Below the pieces are notes generated by a model. It was not told where the DNA came from. It was given only the letters and a program-made list of their open reading frames with translations, and did no database searches. Source: Dicaeum eximium (lineage: Eukaryota; Chordata; Aves; Passeriformes; Dicaeidae). From it: a stretch of 64,000 nt of DNA. Positions 33,546-47,048 of the stretch are shown one piece after another. Position numbers and translations under genes: made by a program. The stretch covers positions 3,242-67,241 of the forward strand of contig VWZP01001416.1 in assembly GCA_013396995.1 (NCBI GenBank), given 5' to 3'. Every line of letters begins with the position of its first letter. Position 1 is the first letter of the stretch.

Positions 33546-36237
33546 GTAAGTAGGCGGAAGTGATGGACAGTCACCAAGCCCTGTCATGTGTGCTCACACC
33601 AACCAAATGCTGATACTTGCGACACCATCGTGGAAGGAGATGCAGGAGCCTGCTCCTTTTCTGTGCTAGGAATGCCAGAGCTGGCATCCTGCTAGGGGTG
33701 AGGACGTGTGGGCAAGAGGGTAGCATTGCAACACCATAAATATAGATGGAAAGTCCCCAGCTACGCTGCTGTGGGACTGCATTCCGGTCTCTGACAATAG
33801 TGAATTATTTCATGCACTATTTTTGCAGCATAGTGCTGGGTTTACCTCTTTCTAAAGTGCCTTGTGCTGTGGTCTTCAAGCCCTGGGTGCATGAGCAACA
33901 TTGTCATAATATAGAAACACATCCCTGACATAATGCTGGGCAAATATTTTCATATTAGAATGCATGTCCTTGCCAGTGATGTTAAATAAGCTTGTCCTGG
34001 ACTCCTGCAGTGATAATTCAGAAAGAGAACTTTTAATCCCACTGATTTTTCTACCCTTTGTGGATGGCTGCATTTTTGCCCCCTCCTTAGCTGCAGAATT
34101 CAGCAGCTGGCACCACCAGCTGTGTGTGCTTATGAGAGTGTACAGGAGGGACAGAGAAAATATGAAGCTCCTATGTCCTGGTTACAACCTCAGCAAAAGT
34201 CTTGAGAAGCTTTTCAACCTTGCTTTAACCCATTCCTAGATCCACATGTCAACTGATCCCTGTAACTCTTAGGGGAGCTCTGCACAGTGGCACAAATCTC
34301 TGGTCTTTGTCTTCCTCAGCATAACTAAAAGGAGCAAAGACAAGATGATCCCTCTGTTTCTGTGCTGTGGCAGCAAACCACTGTTTGGAGATTTGTTGCA
34401 AGCAGGATCTAGTAATCACTCAGCGTAATTTTTTTTCTTCTTCTTTTTTTTTTTTTTTTTTTTTTTTTCTATGTGCTNNNNNNNNNNNNAGCCAGTCATA
34501 TTTTAAAGCTGTTGATACTTTTGACCTTTGGATGATCCAGAGTGTAATTACAGAGTGTGCAAGGATGTGTTGCCTCTTGTTTGTTTTAGATCTGCCTCCC
34601 AGCAGATGCAGTTGGGTGCCAGACGCTTCCTGCATTGTGTGAAGCAGGGAGGGTTTGTTTTGTTGGTTTTTTTAAACTCCTCTGCACTATTTGCAAAATT
34701 ATAAACAGGCCTCTCTGCCACCCTTTTTTCTTGGCTTAAAATATTAAACACTGTCAAAACTGGCTGTTGGGGAACAAGGTGTGAAATCCCTCTTGAGGAC
34801 AGACCCTCTGACAGACCCAGAGCAGCGTGGAGATGAAAACATGGGTCTGATTTCACAGTCTGGGGCTTTCTGCTTATTGTCCTGTTCCCATGGGCTTTTC
34901 TGTGGGAAACAAATCTCTGAAGAAGAAAGTTGTCCACTGTGGTAACGGGATTTCTCTTAAGTGCTGGCTGCTGAAGGCAGCGGGAGCACAGGGAAGCTAA
35001 AACTGCTTTTGAAAGCTGTTCTGATGTCTCCTGAGCATTTCGTACATCTCTCTATTTTCCACCTCCTCCCAGTAACGTATGGCAATAAAATAAGATCTAG
35101 TGTTAGGAAATTGCTTTGGAGTTAGCTCGGGTTTGTCCAAGATTTAAAGTGATTTCTGAATGTTTCTGTTCCTGGTACCTTACTCCATATGAAAGTCCAT
35201 TTTAGCTTAGTGTATTTCCCTGAATAGGCTAAACTAAGGAAATGACAGCTGGGTACCAGCACGTGAATATGTCTAGCCTGGGCTGAATACTCTGGCTTAT
35301 TTTATTACACATTCATTAACTATTCCAGCAAATTCTCTGATGAAAAAAAATATTTAGTGGAACTGTGGAAAGAATTAACCCCTTTTTTTTTTTTTTTTTC
35401 AGTAAATCAAAGCATCACTGTAACCTCATTGAATTGCTTCATATTTTCTCAGATTAAGGGACTGAGAGGATATTTTGGATAGAAAATTCTGTTACGCTGA
35501 TTTTATAAATGCCAGTCTTTATACCAACCACCTCTTTTTAGTAAAATCCTATACTCTGTTTAAAAGGCCTTATTTTAGTTTGAGAAGCAAGAAATATATA
35601 GGAGTAACTTCTCTTTTTGTAACAAAAGTTGCATTGTTGTAGGGCAGAGTCAAGTCAAAGCCAGGGTGTATTTTATTATTTCTTTGTATGTGTACCCAAA
35701 ATGAGGTTTCTCATCTCCATTTCCCACATGCCCATGCAGGTGACCAGGCATCCAGGAAGCTGAAAGATCTTCGTGTCACTCACCTTTTCCCCAGACTGTT
35801 TACTAAACACAGTCACCATTTTTCAGGCACAACATATCAGCAAATACCTTTCTGGAGGCAAACCCACAAATCTGCAGAGCTGGAAAGCTGATGTTGGCTG
35901 GTAACAGCAGGCAGTGTAGAGAGAAAAGCTTTTGATAACCTGGGGCTGCTCCAGGATGGGAGGAAAGTTGCCTCTGCTGCCAGGGCTGCCCATCACCACA
36001 CCACACTGGCTGTAAAAACGTGGCAAGCTTTTCTCCAAGAGGTGAAATTTTAAGTGGCAACTTTGACTACAGTTTGCACATATGCCCAATTAACTCAATA
36101 GTAATGGTCCAGAACTTAGTACAACAGTTGTGTTTAATGTTGCAGAACAAAACCCTCCTTTTTATGTCCAGGGTAATACTTTTTTCCTAAAACAGTGTTG
36201 GTTAGTCTTGAATATCAAAGGATTGTTAGCATAAATG
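33546..36237. other. Gene-poor interval with an assembly gap
   Basis: No gene recognised. Contains a T25 run at 34444-34468, a gap of 12 N at 34478-34489 just after it, and another T-run near 35381-35399. Frames crossing the gap are not meaningful. Confidence 0.6.
34478..34489. other. Assembly gap (12 N)
   Basis: Twelve unresolved bases nine bases after a long T-run, a common place for assembly failure. Confidence 0.98.
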
Positions 36238-36242
36238 TACAT

Positions 36243-36889
36243 TGTCCTGGATTGTTAAAATAAGATATTCTATTTGCTATCTGATAAAGATGGGGTTGTT
36301 ATCTGGGCAGGTTTCCCTTATCTCTTCACAAACAATACCTCCCCTGGGAAGACATTTTTTGTTAATGGGCCATTGAGTGCCTCCACATGACTGATAAGAT
36401 TACATTATTCCCATTGTGAGGTGCTCTGCCCAGGGGGAGGGGCCAAGCATTTCTACTGGGATAAAAAGAGACACTTTTAAAAACAAAGACAGCCTGGATT
36501 CTCCACTGGATTTCCAGAGGAAATCCAGACCCATCTGCCTACACTCTTCTCTGCTGGACTGTTGTTTTGACAGAGCCGTGGCTTCCACTCTAAGAGAACT
36601 GCAGCCACCACTCAACCGGACTGTTATCCACACCCTGCCCCAGGGTGGCAGGTCATATCTTGACTCTGTCAAGGTTTTTGTTTGTTTGTTTGTTTGTTTG
36701 TTTGTTTTGTTGTTTGCTGGTACTAGTACCTTTGTTTCCTTTAGTTTTTTTCCTAGTAAAGAACTGTTATTCCTATCCCCATATTTTTTTTGCCTGAGAG
36801 CGTTTTAATTTCAAAAATTGTGGTGATTTGGAGGGAGGGGGTTTGTGTTTTTCTTCCGTAGCAGACACCTGTCTTTTTAAACCAAGACG
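36243..36889 (+). mobile_element. ERVL-like solo LTR, 647 bp, 5-bp TSD
   Basis: Starts TGTCCTGG and ends CCAAGACG (last base mutated from A), flanked by TACAT at 36238-36242 and 36890-36894. It contains GGGATAAAAAGAGAC as a TATA region (near 36459), a GTTT microsatellite (36676-36710) and an AGTAAAGAAC polyadenylation-like site (near 36756). The 5-bp duplication fits class III (ERVL). It shares layout and the GGTGCTCTGCCCAGGGGG-type U3 motif with the LTR at 62866-63522. Confidence 0.9.
36676..36710. repeat. (GTTT)n microsatellite inside the LTR
   Basis: Seven or more TTTG units followed by variants, lying between the TATA and polyadenylation regions of the host LTR. Confidence 0.95.
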
Positions 36890-36894
36890 TACAT

Positions 36895-37489
36895 TTATAC
36901 TGATTTAGTTTCTTGTGCCCTTTGTTGAGCCTTTCCTAACATCCAGTATTGCATTGCTTCAATTTTTTTTTGTCTTTACATCTTTAATTTTTAAAACAAA
37001 TAAATAAATAACTCCCTCTTCAATGTGTTTAGCTGCATTCTTACAAAATCCCTCTACAGATGCTCAGATGGAGCAATGAGAAAAGATGAAGTTAATGCTT
37101 CTGTGGCTGATTGCTTGATTTGCATTTCAGGCTTTTCTGAAAGGCTAAACTTGAGGGGAATGTCTATTTATTCAAAAGAGTTGCTATCTCATGTCTGTTT
37201 TGTTTTAATATTAACGAGCACTTCTATTTTAAACACAGTCTTTACAGATTGTCACTCCTCTCCAAGCACTAGCTGATAGGTAGATGTATACAGTCAGTCG
37301 TTGAAGTGAGTGTAATGATTTCCCTTGGAACCAGACCTAGTTATTAATTAATAACTTGGATTTATTACATCACACCAGTTGGAAAGAAAAATATTTTAAA
37401 CCACCTCCAGGGTGCTCTGGTATCTTGTAATATAACTCACTGTGCTTTATTTTGGGTCTAAATCAAGAGCTGTACCTGTCAGCCTTTTG
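36895..37489. other. No gene seen
   Basis: Short AT-rich single-copy interval between an LTR and a CR1 tail. Confidence 0.55.
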
Positions 37490-37768
37490 TGTCAGAGACT
37501 TTTTACAAGGGCATGTAGTGACAAGGGAAAATGGCTTTGAACTGAAAGAGAATAGGTTTAGATTAGATATTACTGTGAGGGAGAGGAGACCCTGGCACAG
37601 GGTGCCCAGAGAAGCTGTGGCTGCCCCTGGATCTCTGGAAGTGTCCAAGGCCAGGTTGGACGGGGCTTGGAGCAGCCTGGGATAGGGGAAGGTGTCCCTC
37701 CCTGTGGCAGGGGGTGGGAATGAGGTGATCCTTAAGGTCCCAACCCAAATAATTCTATGATTTTATGA
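37490..37768 (+). mobile_element. CR1 LINE 3' fragment, plus strand
   Basis: Carries the characteristic CR1 tail text: ACAAGGGAAAATGG, AACTGAAAGAG, CCCAGAGAAGCTGTGGCTG, GGTTGGACGGGGCTTGG, then the ATTCTATGATTTTATGA octamer-type terminus. CR1 elements are the main LINE of birds and are usually 5'-truncated, as here (about 280 bp). No reverse transcriptase coding sequence remains. Confidence 0.95.
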
Positions 37769-40700
37769 CAAATGAAGGAAATTTTTGAAGCTCAGACTTT
37801 CCAGCAGAGCTGTAGATCTTGAAGCGCTTGATACTCACTCTGAAGAAAGCAAGTGGGCATTACTGCAGCTGTGATGTGACTGAAGTGATGTTGGCTGAGC
37901 TTCCAAAACCAGTTTCAGACAAAACCTGACTTCTTGTGAAAGGTTAATGGGAAATGTAAATGCTGCCTGTGTGAGGAATCTATTTTGGAAAACATCAGAT
38001 GCTCTCTCCGGTAGGAAGGCGGCGGCTGCTGAGGTTAATGGAAAGAAAGTTGTGCTGCAGCTCAAGATGTGCCCGTTAGCAACTGCTGTCATTTGGTGAT
38101 ATGGAAAAGTTACATTTCAAATGCATTTCAAACCAGGAACCTGGCTTCAAGGTCATCTCACAGTTATTTTCTATCCATCAGATCCAGCTCTTAGTGACCA
38201 AGGACAGATTGGGCTCTTTCTTCATAAAAGGATGAAGGAGGGAAAAAGATATCTGGTATTGCTGACTTCATTTACTCCTGCCAAGGGGAAAATGTGGGTG
38301 AAAAGGATTCCCTGACTTGAGTAATACTGCAGCTATGGCAGTAAATAGAAACAGTACCTGGGAAGATTGCAAGAGTATAAATCATTATCATCAGTCTTCA
38401 GGCTCTGGGAAAGGGAAATAATCTGCTATGTCAGCTTATCTGAGTCTTTTGGCATTCCTGAAACTGCATCAGGGATCAATCACAGTGCTGCCTTGCTTCA
38501 TCTCCATTCTCAAGTAATGGATCCCTGCCTCTTTGGGAGACACTAAAGTAAGAAATATTGGTTGGTTAGGAACACACGTGCTGTAAATAAAATTTCCTTG
38601 AAACTTGTGCAAATTTAGGTGCAAGTTGAAGCTGCTCAAGCAAGAGCAGTTAAAGTCCTTGCATTAATCAGAACTGTTTGGCCCCAATCAAAATGTAACC
38701 AGTAACTGCAGTCAATAATAACATCAGCTTCGGGTGCTGCTGCTGAGCTGTGCCTGCTGCCAGTAAACCACTTTCTGTGTTACGGGTAGTGCCTGAGAGG
38801 GGCAGAGTATTTATAAACTCTGCAGGAAGAAAGATTCAGCAACACAGTAAGTTAGAACTAACCCTCATCTCAAATATACTGGATCCTTGAGTAAATCAGT
38901 ATGATCTTAACTAGTTTGGGAAGGTATCACTGCTTGGTGAAAGCAGGAAAAAAAGCTGGCTACTTTAATCACTTAAAATGGTCTCCTGGCAGCATATTTG
39001 TAGTGTGATATTTTACTTATAAAAATCAATACACTCTAGGCAGTGTATTCTATTCCATAACACATTAATTTTACTAGTTCTGGAAACTGTGCTCATTGTC
39101 AGAAAGCCACTGGATAAATGAAGATGTACTGCTGGAAGATAGGAATTTCCATCAGTGCTTTTCCAGCTCTGTTTGGAAGCCAGGTGGGCTGCTTTTGGAA
39201 AAGGATGGTCATGTTCTGAGCAGCTTTGTCAATTGACACTTTTGGCCATTTGCATTACACAAATGACTTAGAACAGGTCACGTTACGAATGTACGAAAAT
39301 TATTTCCATGCCATAATTGAACCTTGTACCTCCCGACCAGGCTGCTAAGCATCAGTGGGTGCTCAGGTGATCTGTAACATGAAATTATTTATTGGATGTT
39401 AGACCAGCCAACCAGCCCTTCTCTTTCTTAATGAATGACCCGAGCTGCCCCTTCCCTGTTTGGACATCACTACATTCACAGTTTTGTTGGTGATGTCATC
39501 CATTTCAGCTGCTCCCATGGTCTGTAAATATCTCCTGAAGTGCTGTCCTGTGACCAGTCTTGCTGGGTTACCAAGGAAGGAGGGGCAGAAAATCAACAGT
39601 GTTTCCATATGGATGGCATTCCTTGTGAAGATGCACCAAAGCAAGGTGGAGGTGGAGTATAAAGGGAAAAATATGACAAAGCGGTGATGAGGGACTTGAG
39701 CCTCAACATCAGTCAGCCACACCTTCCTGTATCTCAGGCTATGTCTCACCAGTGTGTCCCTCTCTTCCCTGTCACCTTTGTTTAGCGTCTGGGTGGCTAC
39801 AGACTAAGTTGGATCAGTGATCTGATTCCGTGGAAAACAAATCCACCAAAAAAAGGATAGTTTCCTGCTTGACCAGTTTGCTCATGCAGTGCCTCAGCAG
39901 CTGCACAGCTGCTAAATCAGATGCAAGGGCAGTGAGGGACAGGCAGGGAGCAGGGGAGTGTGGCAGTGTGACTGTCCTGCTTCTCAGGAAAGCAGCCGCT
40001 CTTGGTGAGTCAGACCACAGTGTAATGAGGGACATATCCTCCATTTGTCTGAGCAGAATTCCCTGAATCTACGCAGCTAGCAACACCCAATGGAAAGCTC
40101 ACTGAAGAATGCTGATGCTGTCCCAGCACAGGCATATCCCTGTCAGTCCCTGTCAGTCCCCTGGGGTGGTGGGACTGGGGAGGATGTGACCAAGCAGCTG
40201 TCACTCAGCCAGTGATGTCACTCCAGGTCCTTTAATACACATTAACAGCATGTTTAGAGTTTAAAAAGCTGCCTCAACGTGACTGGTTTTAGTAAACTGC
40301 TGTTAAAATAACCCTGTGTATTCATTTGTGGTTATGTCAGTTCTGCAAGTGACTTGTTCCCAGAAAAAGTAATTTGGGCCGTACTACGTCCCACAGGCAC
40401 AAACTATGCTTTGTTGTCAACAAAGTAGCAAAGCAGCAAAGCAAAGCCAGCTGCATTATATCTACCCTTGGGGAGTGCAAGCTCCCCTTGATCTGAGGAG
40501 GGGGGAATAATTCCTATCTGCTGGCAATCTGCTGTCAGCTACACCCATGCTTCCTTAGTGACAGCTCTTCCACTCTCTTCTGTTGTCCGTGGCACTGAGA
40601 TCCCATGCAAAACCTGCAGCTGATATGTTCTTTGCTTGTAAATAGTACTTTGTTCCCCTCATGTTTGTTTGTTTCTCATGACTGATTCCTGGCCCTCCCA

Positions 40701-41265
40701 TCGTCATGAGCAGCACCTGCTTGAGCCCAGTCCTCCCACCAGGCAGCTGCAGGGCAATGCTCCGCCATCCTGTGCTGACTCAGAGGAGCTGCTGCTGTCT
40801 TTGGTCATTATTTCCTAACTTGTTAACTGTCATCATTGTTAGTCACTTACTATTTCCCACTGGAAAACATGTTCCACAGGGACTCCTCTCCAAGTCTCTG
40901 CTAATTCTACCTGTTCATGTGGAAACAGGGTATGACTCCTGTCCTGAGCCTGACCCTGAAACCTTCACTCACTGGTGATTCATGGGGCTGAAGCAAATGC
41001 TTGGCAGGTTGTTACCCTCACTAGTGGCCAGCCATCCTCTGCAACGTCCTGTTTTGACCATGCTGCCAGCTGCATGGCTGGCTTGGTGGGAATGCTCTGT
41101 CTTCCATAAGGAAGCCACTTCCCTTGCCAGGGGTGCTTCTGTTCAATTCCAGTACTCCTGTAATTAGGCTAGGCTGCTGGGCTGGAGTCATACTCCTGTT
41201 CTAAAAAGTGTACGAGTGACTGCTGCAGGGGTGTTTCAGAGAGACTTATGAGAGGAATGATGGAC
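37769..41265. other. Gene-poor interval
   Basis: About 3.5 kb with no gene recognised. A 116-codon minus-strand frame at 39399-39749 has no identifiable domain. A short 10-bp tandem (CCCTGTCAGT) occurs near 40138. Confidence 0.6.
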
Positions 41266-41737
41266 TGTCTTTACAAACAAACTGTGGGTCTGCTGGTAGA
41301 CAGAACTAGCACAGAAAGATAAAAGAAACAATGGGAAGGATTCCACTGATTGATGAATGGGAAAAGATATTTGCCTTTACAAACAAACTGTAGGTTTGCT
41401 GATAAATGAAATTGGATGTTGGAAGATGAAAGGAACAATGCGGAAAAACTCTAAAAATTCCATGAGAATTAAAAATCAAAAAGTGGGGTTATACATTACA
41501 GAGGATCAGGTGTTCCGGGAAGTCTGTACCTCTCAAGTACCTCAGCCAGTGGGGAAAGAGAGAAGGGAAATGCGGCTGGGAAATTGGGATAAAAAGGAGG
41601 CTGTGTCCTCCAAAAATTTGAGAGACCCCAGGGGAATGCCCCATGGCCTCTCCCTTTATTCGAATAAAGTAAAAGGGACTCCTCTGTCTCCTTTTTGGAC
41701 ATAAACCTCTGATGTTTGTGGATTAATTTTCCTGACA
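41266..41737 (+). mobile_element. ERV LTR, plus strand, with an internal duplication (start approximate)
   Basis: Shows GGGATAAAAAGG (near 41587) as the TATA region, CGAATAAAGTAAA with AATAAA at 41663-41668, and a TTTTCCTGACA terminus at 41737, in U3-R-U5 order. The U3 part holds two related copies of a CTTTACAAACAAACTGT(G/A)GGT segment about 108 bases apart. No target-site duplication was found, so the 5' end is an estimate. Confidence 0.75.
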
Positions 41738-44700
41738 CCATCTTCTGGGGTTTCTAGGTGCTACCTTTGGGAGCTGGCTATTACAACCTGATTATGGATA
41801 TAATCCCTGCTTTCCTGTTTCAGTTATACTGCATTAACTGAGATTTTCTGGATGTTCTAGATTGATATAATTGCCCCGCACAAGGCTGAGGATCTGTATT
41901 TAATATTTCCTAATATATTGTTCTAGCTCTTACATACATCCCTTAACTAACAATCAATGATTTGGTTTCCCTATTTCTATCACAGAGTGAGGCTGTGGGG
42001 ATGAACCAGGGATGTTCAGGCCCTTATTCAGAGGAGGCTGGAGAAGGACTCTGGTTATCCCTGGATGCAGCACTGGTGGTCAGCTGGGCAATACTGAGCT
42101 GGTTTTTCCTCTGCAGACTCTTCACACTGCAGAGGGCAGGAGTTCTGTGTTGTGCTGGGGTTATTTGGCACCAGATCCAACACTGTGCTCGAACCCTTGA
42201 TGAACACCATAAAAATAGACTTTGCTCAAGTAGGCTTTACGTAATAATTAGTCTGGGTTAAATACAGCAGGCATGTTGCAGGACAGGTGCATTAGCCAGG
42301 ATGTGGGCTGCAAATCATGTAGTTGCTTCTTTCTGCTCCTTTCGATACTAGGCATTGTCATTAGTTTGTTGCCCTGATAAACACTTGATTTTCTCACAGG
42401 AATGAAATCACTGAAAGGGATTAACTGTGATTAACAATAGAGCTGATAAAGAAACATATTTCTTCCTATTCCAGCCATGAAAAAGGAAGGCAGGTGAAAG
42501 CCACTTTCAGGAGGTTCTCCCAAAATTAGCAACCTTGAGGAAAAAAAAAATACAAAGAGATTTGCTAAAGTTCTTGCATGTGAGGTGTAGGTACCTTCTC
42601 CAAAAGTTACAGGGCAGGAGCAGACCAAGAGACCTTTCAGTGTGCAAAGGCTGCTTTTTCCAGATAGTGGGGTTTATACAACTGTGATTTTTTTGTTTGT
42701 TTGTTTTTATAAGGAAACATACAAAAGAAGAAACTGTTTACAAGTGTGTTTGTGTTTCAGAACACCACACTTTAGACAAATAGTGGGCTCTTGTATTTCC
42801 TCAAACAGCTACAAGACAGCTACCCAACCCCTTCTTACAGCCAGCCCTGTGCAGCACTTTGTGTTTCCCTCTAAAAAAAGTGAAGCCAGGAGCCTTTATT
42901 GGGAATATTCTGTATATTTGCAGTAGTGACCTATGCATTCACACAAGCATTAGCCTGTTGGAACAGCATCACAGAGCTGCAGCCAATGGGACTGTGTAAC
43001 TATGTCACTCCACCCTGACCTCCACAGAGCTCTGTGACTCTCTCCCCCTGAGGCTAATCTCCCCCTTAGCTCTCAACATGCGTAAATGTGACCATTTACG
43101 ATGCACATTTATCTGGCATTTTCATCTTGAAGGGCTGCCGGCTGCCGAGCAAGCTGACCTCTCCTTTTGAAAACAGAAGGACCCTGCTCCAAAAGCCAGC
43201 AGCCTTCAGGGGGGGACAAGGGACAAAAATGACATCTCTGTGCCGATGGCACCGAAAGTGGCTGAAGAGCTGTCAGCTGCTTGTGTGCCGACGCCTGGAC
43301 CCAGCCCACAGCAGGTATCAGGGACAGCAAACAGCAAGAACTAAACGCAGGAGACAGCTCAGCTCTGCCAACAGCCGTGCTCGGGCTGGGCAGGTGCCAG
43401 GCAGGGCAGCCACACCCACCACAGAATGTCCCTGACGCAGTACGGAGCCTGCTGAGAGCGGGGAACCCTCCAAGGTCTGCACATGCCACAGCTGCGACGG
43501 CCCCGGGACACTGGGGACGGCTCTCCCCCAGCGCCCCTTTGCTTCCCAGGCTCAGCCCCCACCAGCTCCGGCTGATTCCTGCAAACCCGGTAATCCCACG
43601 GGCCTTTAAAAGCAATAGTCAAATCAAGAGGGTGCCAGCACAGGCCCTCTGGTGTGCTCCTGGTATTTCCATTTCCCTTGGACACCCACAACGGCAAAGG
43701 GACACACCAGCTCATTAAACTGCCCACTCTGCTCCTGAATGACCTTTCCATTTTGGACAGCCGACTTTCCGAGCCCTGTAAAAATCATAATAGTACCATG
43801 TCCCCTGGAAGCCCAAAGGCAGGCTCCCATCCAAAAAGCCACTGTGCTGCTCTCTAGTCTAAATCTGTAATGCAGAAACACCAACTTATTCCATGAGATC
43901 CCAAGTGGGAAAACTGGCTGGGGAACATAAGTAGTAATTTATGTCAATTAGATTATCTTGGATGGAATGTTTAATATTTTTAATGGAACATTTTTAAATT
44001 GTTGCTCATGGGTACTTTGTAGCTGTTGGAAACTCTCATCTAAATTATTATTTTAATGAAAGATTGCCAAAAGATTCACATTTGAAACTCCTACGTTGGC
44101 TAACAGTGGGACTGTTTTCCCTGGGCTGGCCAGCCCTTGTTTCCCAGTCAGGGCACTCAGGGTAATGCCAATTAGCACAGCTCCAGAACTCAAGGAGGCA
44201 AACTGCTGAGGGTCTTCACCCTCACAAATCTGACTGTGGAGCCTCCTCAGAAACAGCTGCAACTGATGGGCTCATATGGATGGCACAGGAACCTTCAGAA
44301 AAGGACATCTCCATATTTGTATCAGGGCCCTGAGGGCACGGATGGGGTTAACTGCCCTGACCTGTACTGACCTCCTGTACTCCCCACCTGCTGCCCATTG
44401 GAAGGAGCTCCATTTAAGCTCAGCCTTGAGATGCCTCTGTTTCCCCCGAGTGTTGCTGTAGGTGCAGCCTCCCATATAGCTCTTGCTCCCAGATGGATCA
44501 ACACCCTAAGCTGCAGGTCAGTCTGTCACCAGCCCTGTTTCTAGCCTGTCTCTGGGGTGCACCTTGCATTGATGTAGAAGCCTTGCAGCTCCCTGGCACA
44601 TGTTAGCTGTGCCACCTGAAGGAAGTTGAATTTGAGATGCTGTCCCAGCTTCTGACCAGTTTTTCCCTCTTGAACCACAGTAAGTTAAATCTGGACCCAA

Positions 44701-47048
44701 AAAAACCCCAAACCCATGAAGATCCTAAAGCTATTTCTAAAGGTCACGTTTCTTCTCCGTTCAAGTTGCCAAATTACAAAGTCTCATCCAATAAACCCTT
44801 CCTCAAACATATGTGCGTGCCTAAACAGCCCTTTAAACCATCATTAGTGTCCCCTTTTTCAAAGGGAGAGCTGAAATTTCAAGTGGAGAAACTGATTGTA
44901 TTTATAGTCTGGCTTTATCTTTCAGCCACAATATGCAAATCCATGGAGCAAGATCCCTGCACTGTCATTTGTTTACTGCATGGCATTGCTTTCCTATTCT
45001 CCTGGAGTGGTGAATCATCCTTGCTGCTGAACTCGCCCTGCTCTCAGTCTTTGCGCCACAGAGCACTTGATGAGGATCAGCAGCCTTGGTGTTGTGCTTA
45101 GAAGGTTAATTTACAAGTTGCCTCTTGGCAGCATGGAGGACTCTCCTTCAGCTTGCCCGGTACTGTGGTGTCAGGGCAAGCCCTTCAAAACCCAAATTGC
45201 TGCTGGATGCAGTCAGTTGAAACTCCTGACCTAGTTTCTCAAAATGATGTGGTTGGCTTAAAAAATTAGATTTAATGCTTTTTAAAATGATTGTGTAGAC
45301 TTTGCATCAAGTTCTTGTTTGAGGAATTGCTAGAGATACTCCAGTCGCAATTTTGAATTTCTCTTCATTGTCATAAAGGTGAGAGATGTATTTTTTAGCG
45401 ATACCTAGTAGTGAAACAATTTGCCTCTTATGGCTAAGAAAAACACCAACTATTATGACACTATAATTTAAAAAGTGATATGTGGATAGTTAGAAGTTGT
45501 TATTCCAGATTTGCTGGGGTGTTTCAGCAATTCCAGATCCTCAGACCTATGTGCAGTTATCAGGTATGTTAGTACAGCATGGGCTGGCAGTGACTTGCTT
45601 GGGATCAATCTGGGCTCGCTGTGTGGCTGGAGGTAGCACCCAGGTGCTGGAGTGCTGTCCTGCAGATGCCCACTTCTCACTCCTCAGCTTTTTGCAGAAT
45701 GTCTGAATGCTAGGCTTGTTTACACATTTGTCCAGGTCCTGTGCTCCTTTGCAGCTATTCACTGAGATCCTTCTTATTTTTCTGCCTGAGCAGCTCCAGC
45801 CTGTATCCCAAATAGTGAACGTGGGCAGAAGCAGTTTTATAACTTGATGGAAACTAAAAAAGGAACAATGCTCTGGCCAGCTGCTGAGTAGCACCCAGAC
45901 CTTGGCCTGCAGGTCCCCAGTTCTGTCAGCCTCCCCTTGCCATTCCCATGCCAGTCCTGTCCCTAGGCCAGTCCTATTCCTGCCATCACAGTGTGTTTGG
46001 CTGTGGGCAGCCTGGTGGGACTAGAGGTGTGTGAATGTGGATGGGCTGTGGGGGAAGGAACAGTTTATTATTTGTTGCCATTGGATACTGATACCAGAGT
46101 ACCAATTTTAACTGCAGCTGTAAGGCTGCCTGGAGTACAGGACCAGCATCTCTTAAAGCAATCATTGGGGTTTTATTTCCATAGGAAATGTTCATAGCAA
46201 TATCTTGGGTTGCAGCACTCCCAGTGTGCCTATAGTACCTGATTTTCTAGTGAAGCTTCCTCCTAGGAGTTGGGAAAACAGATTAAAAATGGAAAAGCGG
46301 CAACTGGAAGGAACACTGTGTGTTGGATTTTACTAAGATGTTTTAATTTTTTTTTTCTGTTGATACTCCATGTTGTTTTGCTGCACAGCTTGGCTGTGGA
46401 GCCAGGCCTTCTCTATGCTGCAGACAGACTGTGCCAGGGACTCAGCATGGCTTGGTTGCTTTGCCAGCCCAGTGGTTCACTCTGTGGCAGCTGCAAAGCT
46501 GCCTGCATGGCCTTCCTAATGCTCAGTATTCAGGAGTCAGATTTTAAAAATACCCAGGGCAGCCTCAGGCAGGGATGCCAGACCTAACAGCCCCACTAAA
46601 TTTTCCTCTGCATACTGTGCTGTAAGTTGTTCAGGCACCTGCTGAAACTAGAAACCACACATCAGCAGTGGTTAATTATCACATCCCAAATTGGCACAGT
46701 TGAATCTTCATGGAATTATTCCTGCCCCAGGTCTGAGTCTTTAATAGGTATACCTCTGGCTATTTTTATTATACTACAAAAGCAATTATCAGCCCAAATC
46801 TGTTTTCCCTTGTTAGTTAAAAAAACTGTTGCAGGAAGGTATTGGGATGAGTTTTTCTTGTGCTTTCTTTATGTGGACTTAACTGATTAGCAAATGTAGC
46901 TGCATGAGAACTGGCTCTCACAGCCCTAGCCACCTATGGCAAGGTGGGGGCTGCACCAAATTAATTACTGTGCACAGAGCCAGTATAATAGACATGTGTA
47001 TCTGTGGGTATGTATGTATTCAGTCCACTATGCATAGAAGCCCATGTT
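41738..47048. other. Gene-poor interval with a GC-rich patch
   Basis: No gene recognised. A GC-richer patch at about 43100-43720 keeps long frames open on both strands (168 codons minus, 145 plus), as expected from low stop density. A 154-codon plus frame at 44637-45101 has no family resemblance. Sequence at 44270-44620 has CCATTGG and TTTAAG motifs that could be an old LTR, but I could not define it. Confidence 0.55.

Noticed and set aside
43109..43615. 168-codon minus-strand frame opposite a 145-codon plus-strand frame
   Set aside because: Both are open because the patch is GC-rich and stops are rare; neither resembles a known protein.
44637..45101. 154-codon plus-strand frame with one hydrophobic segment
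   Set aside because: Length is near chance expectation for the window and no family or splice context supports it.
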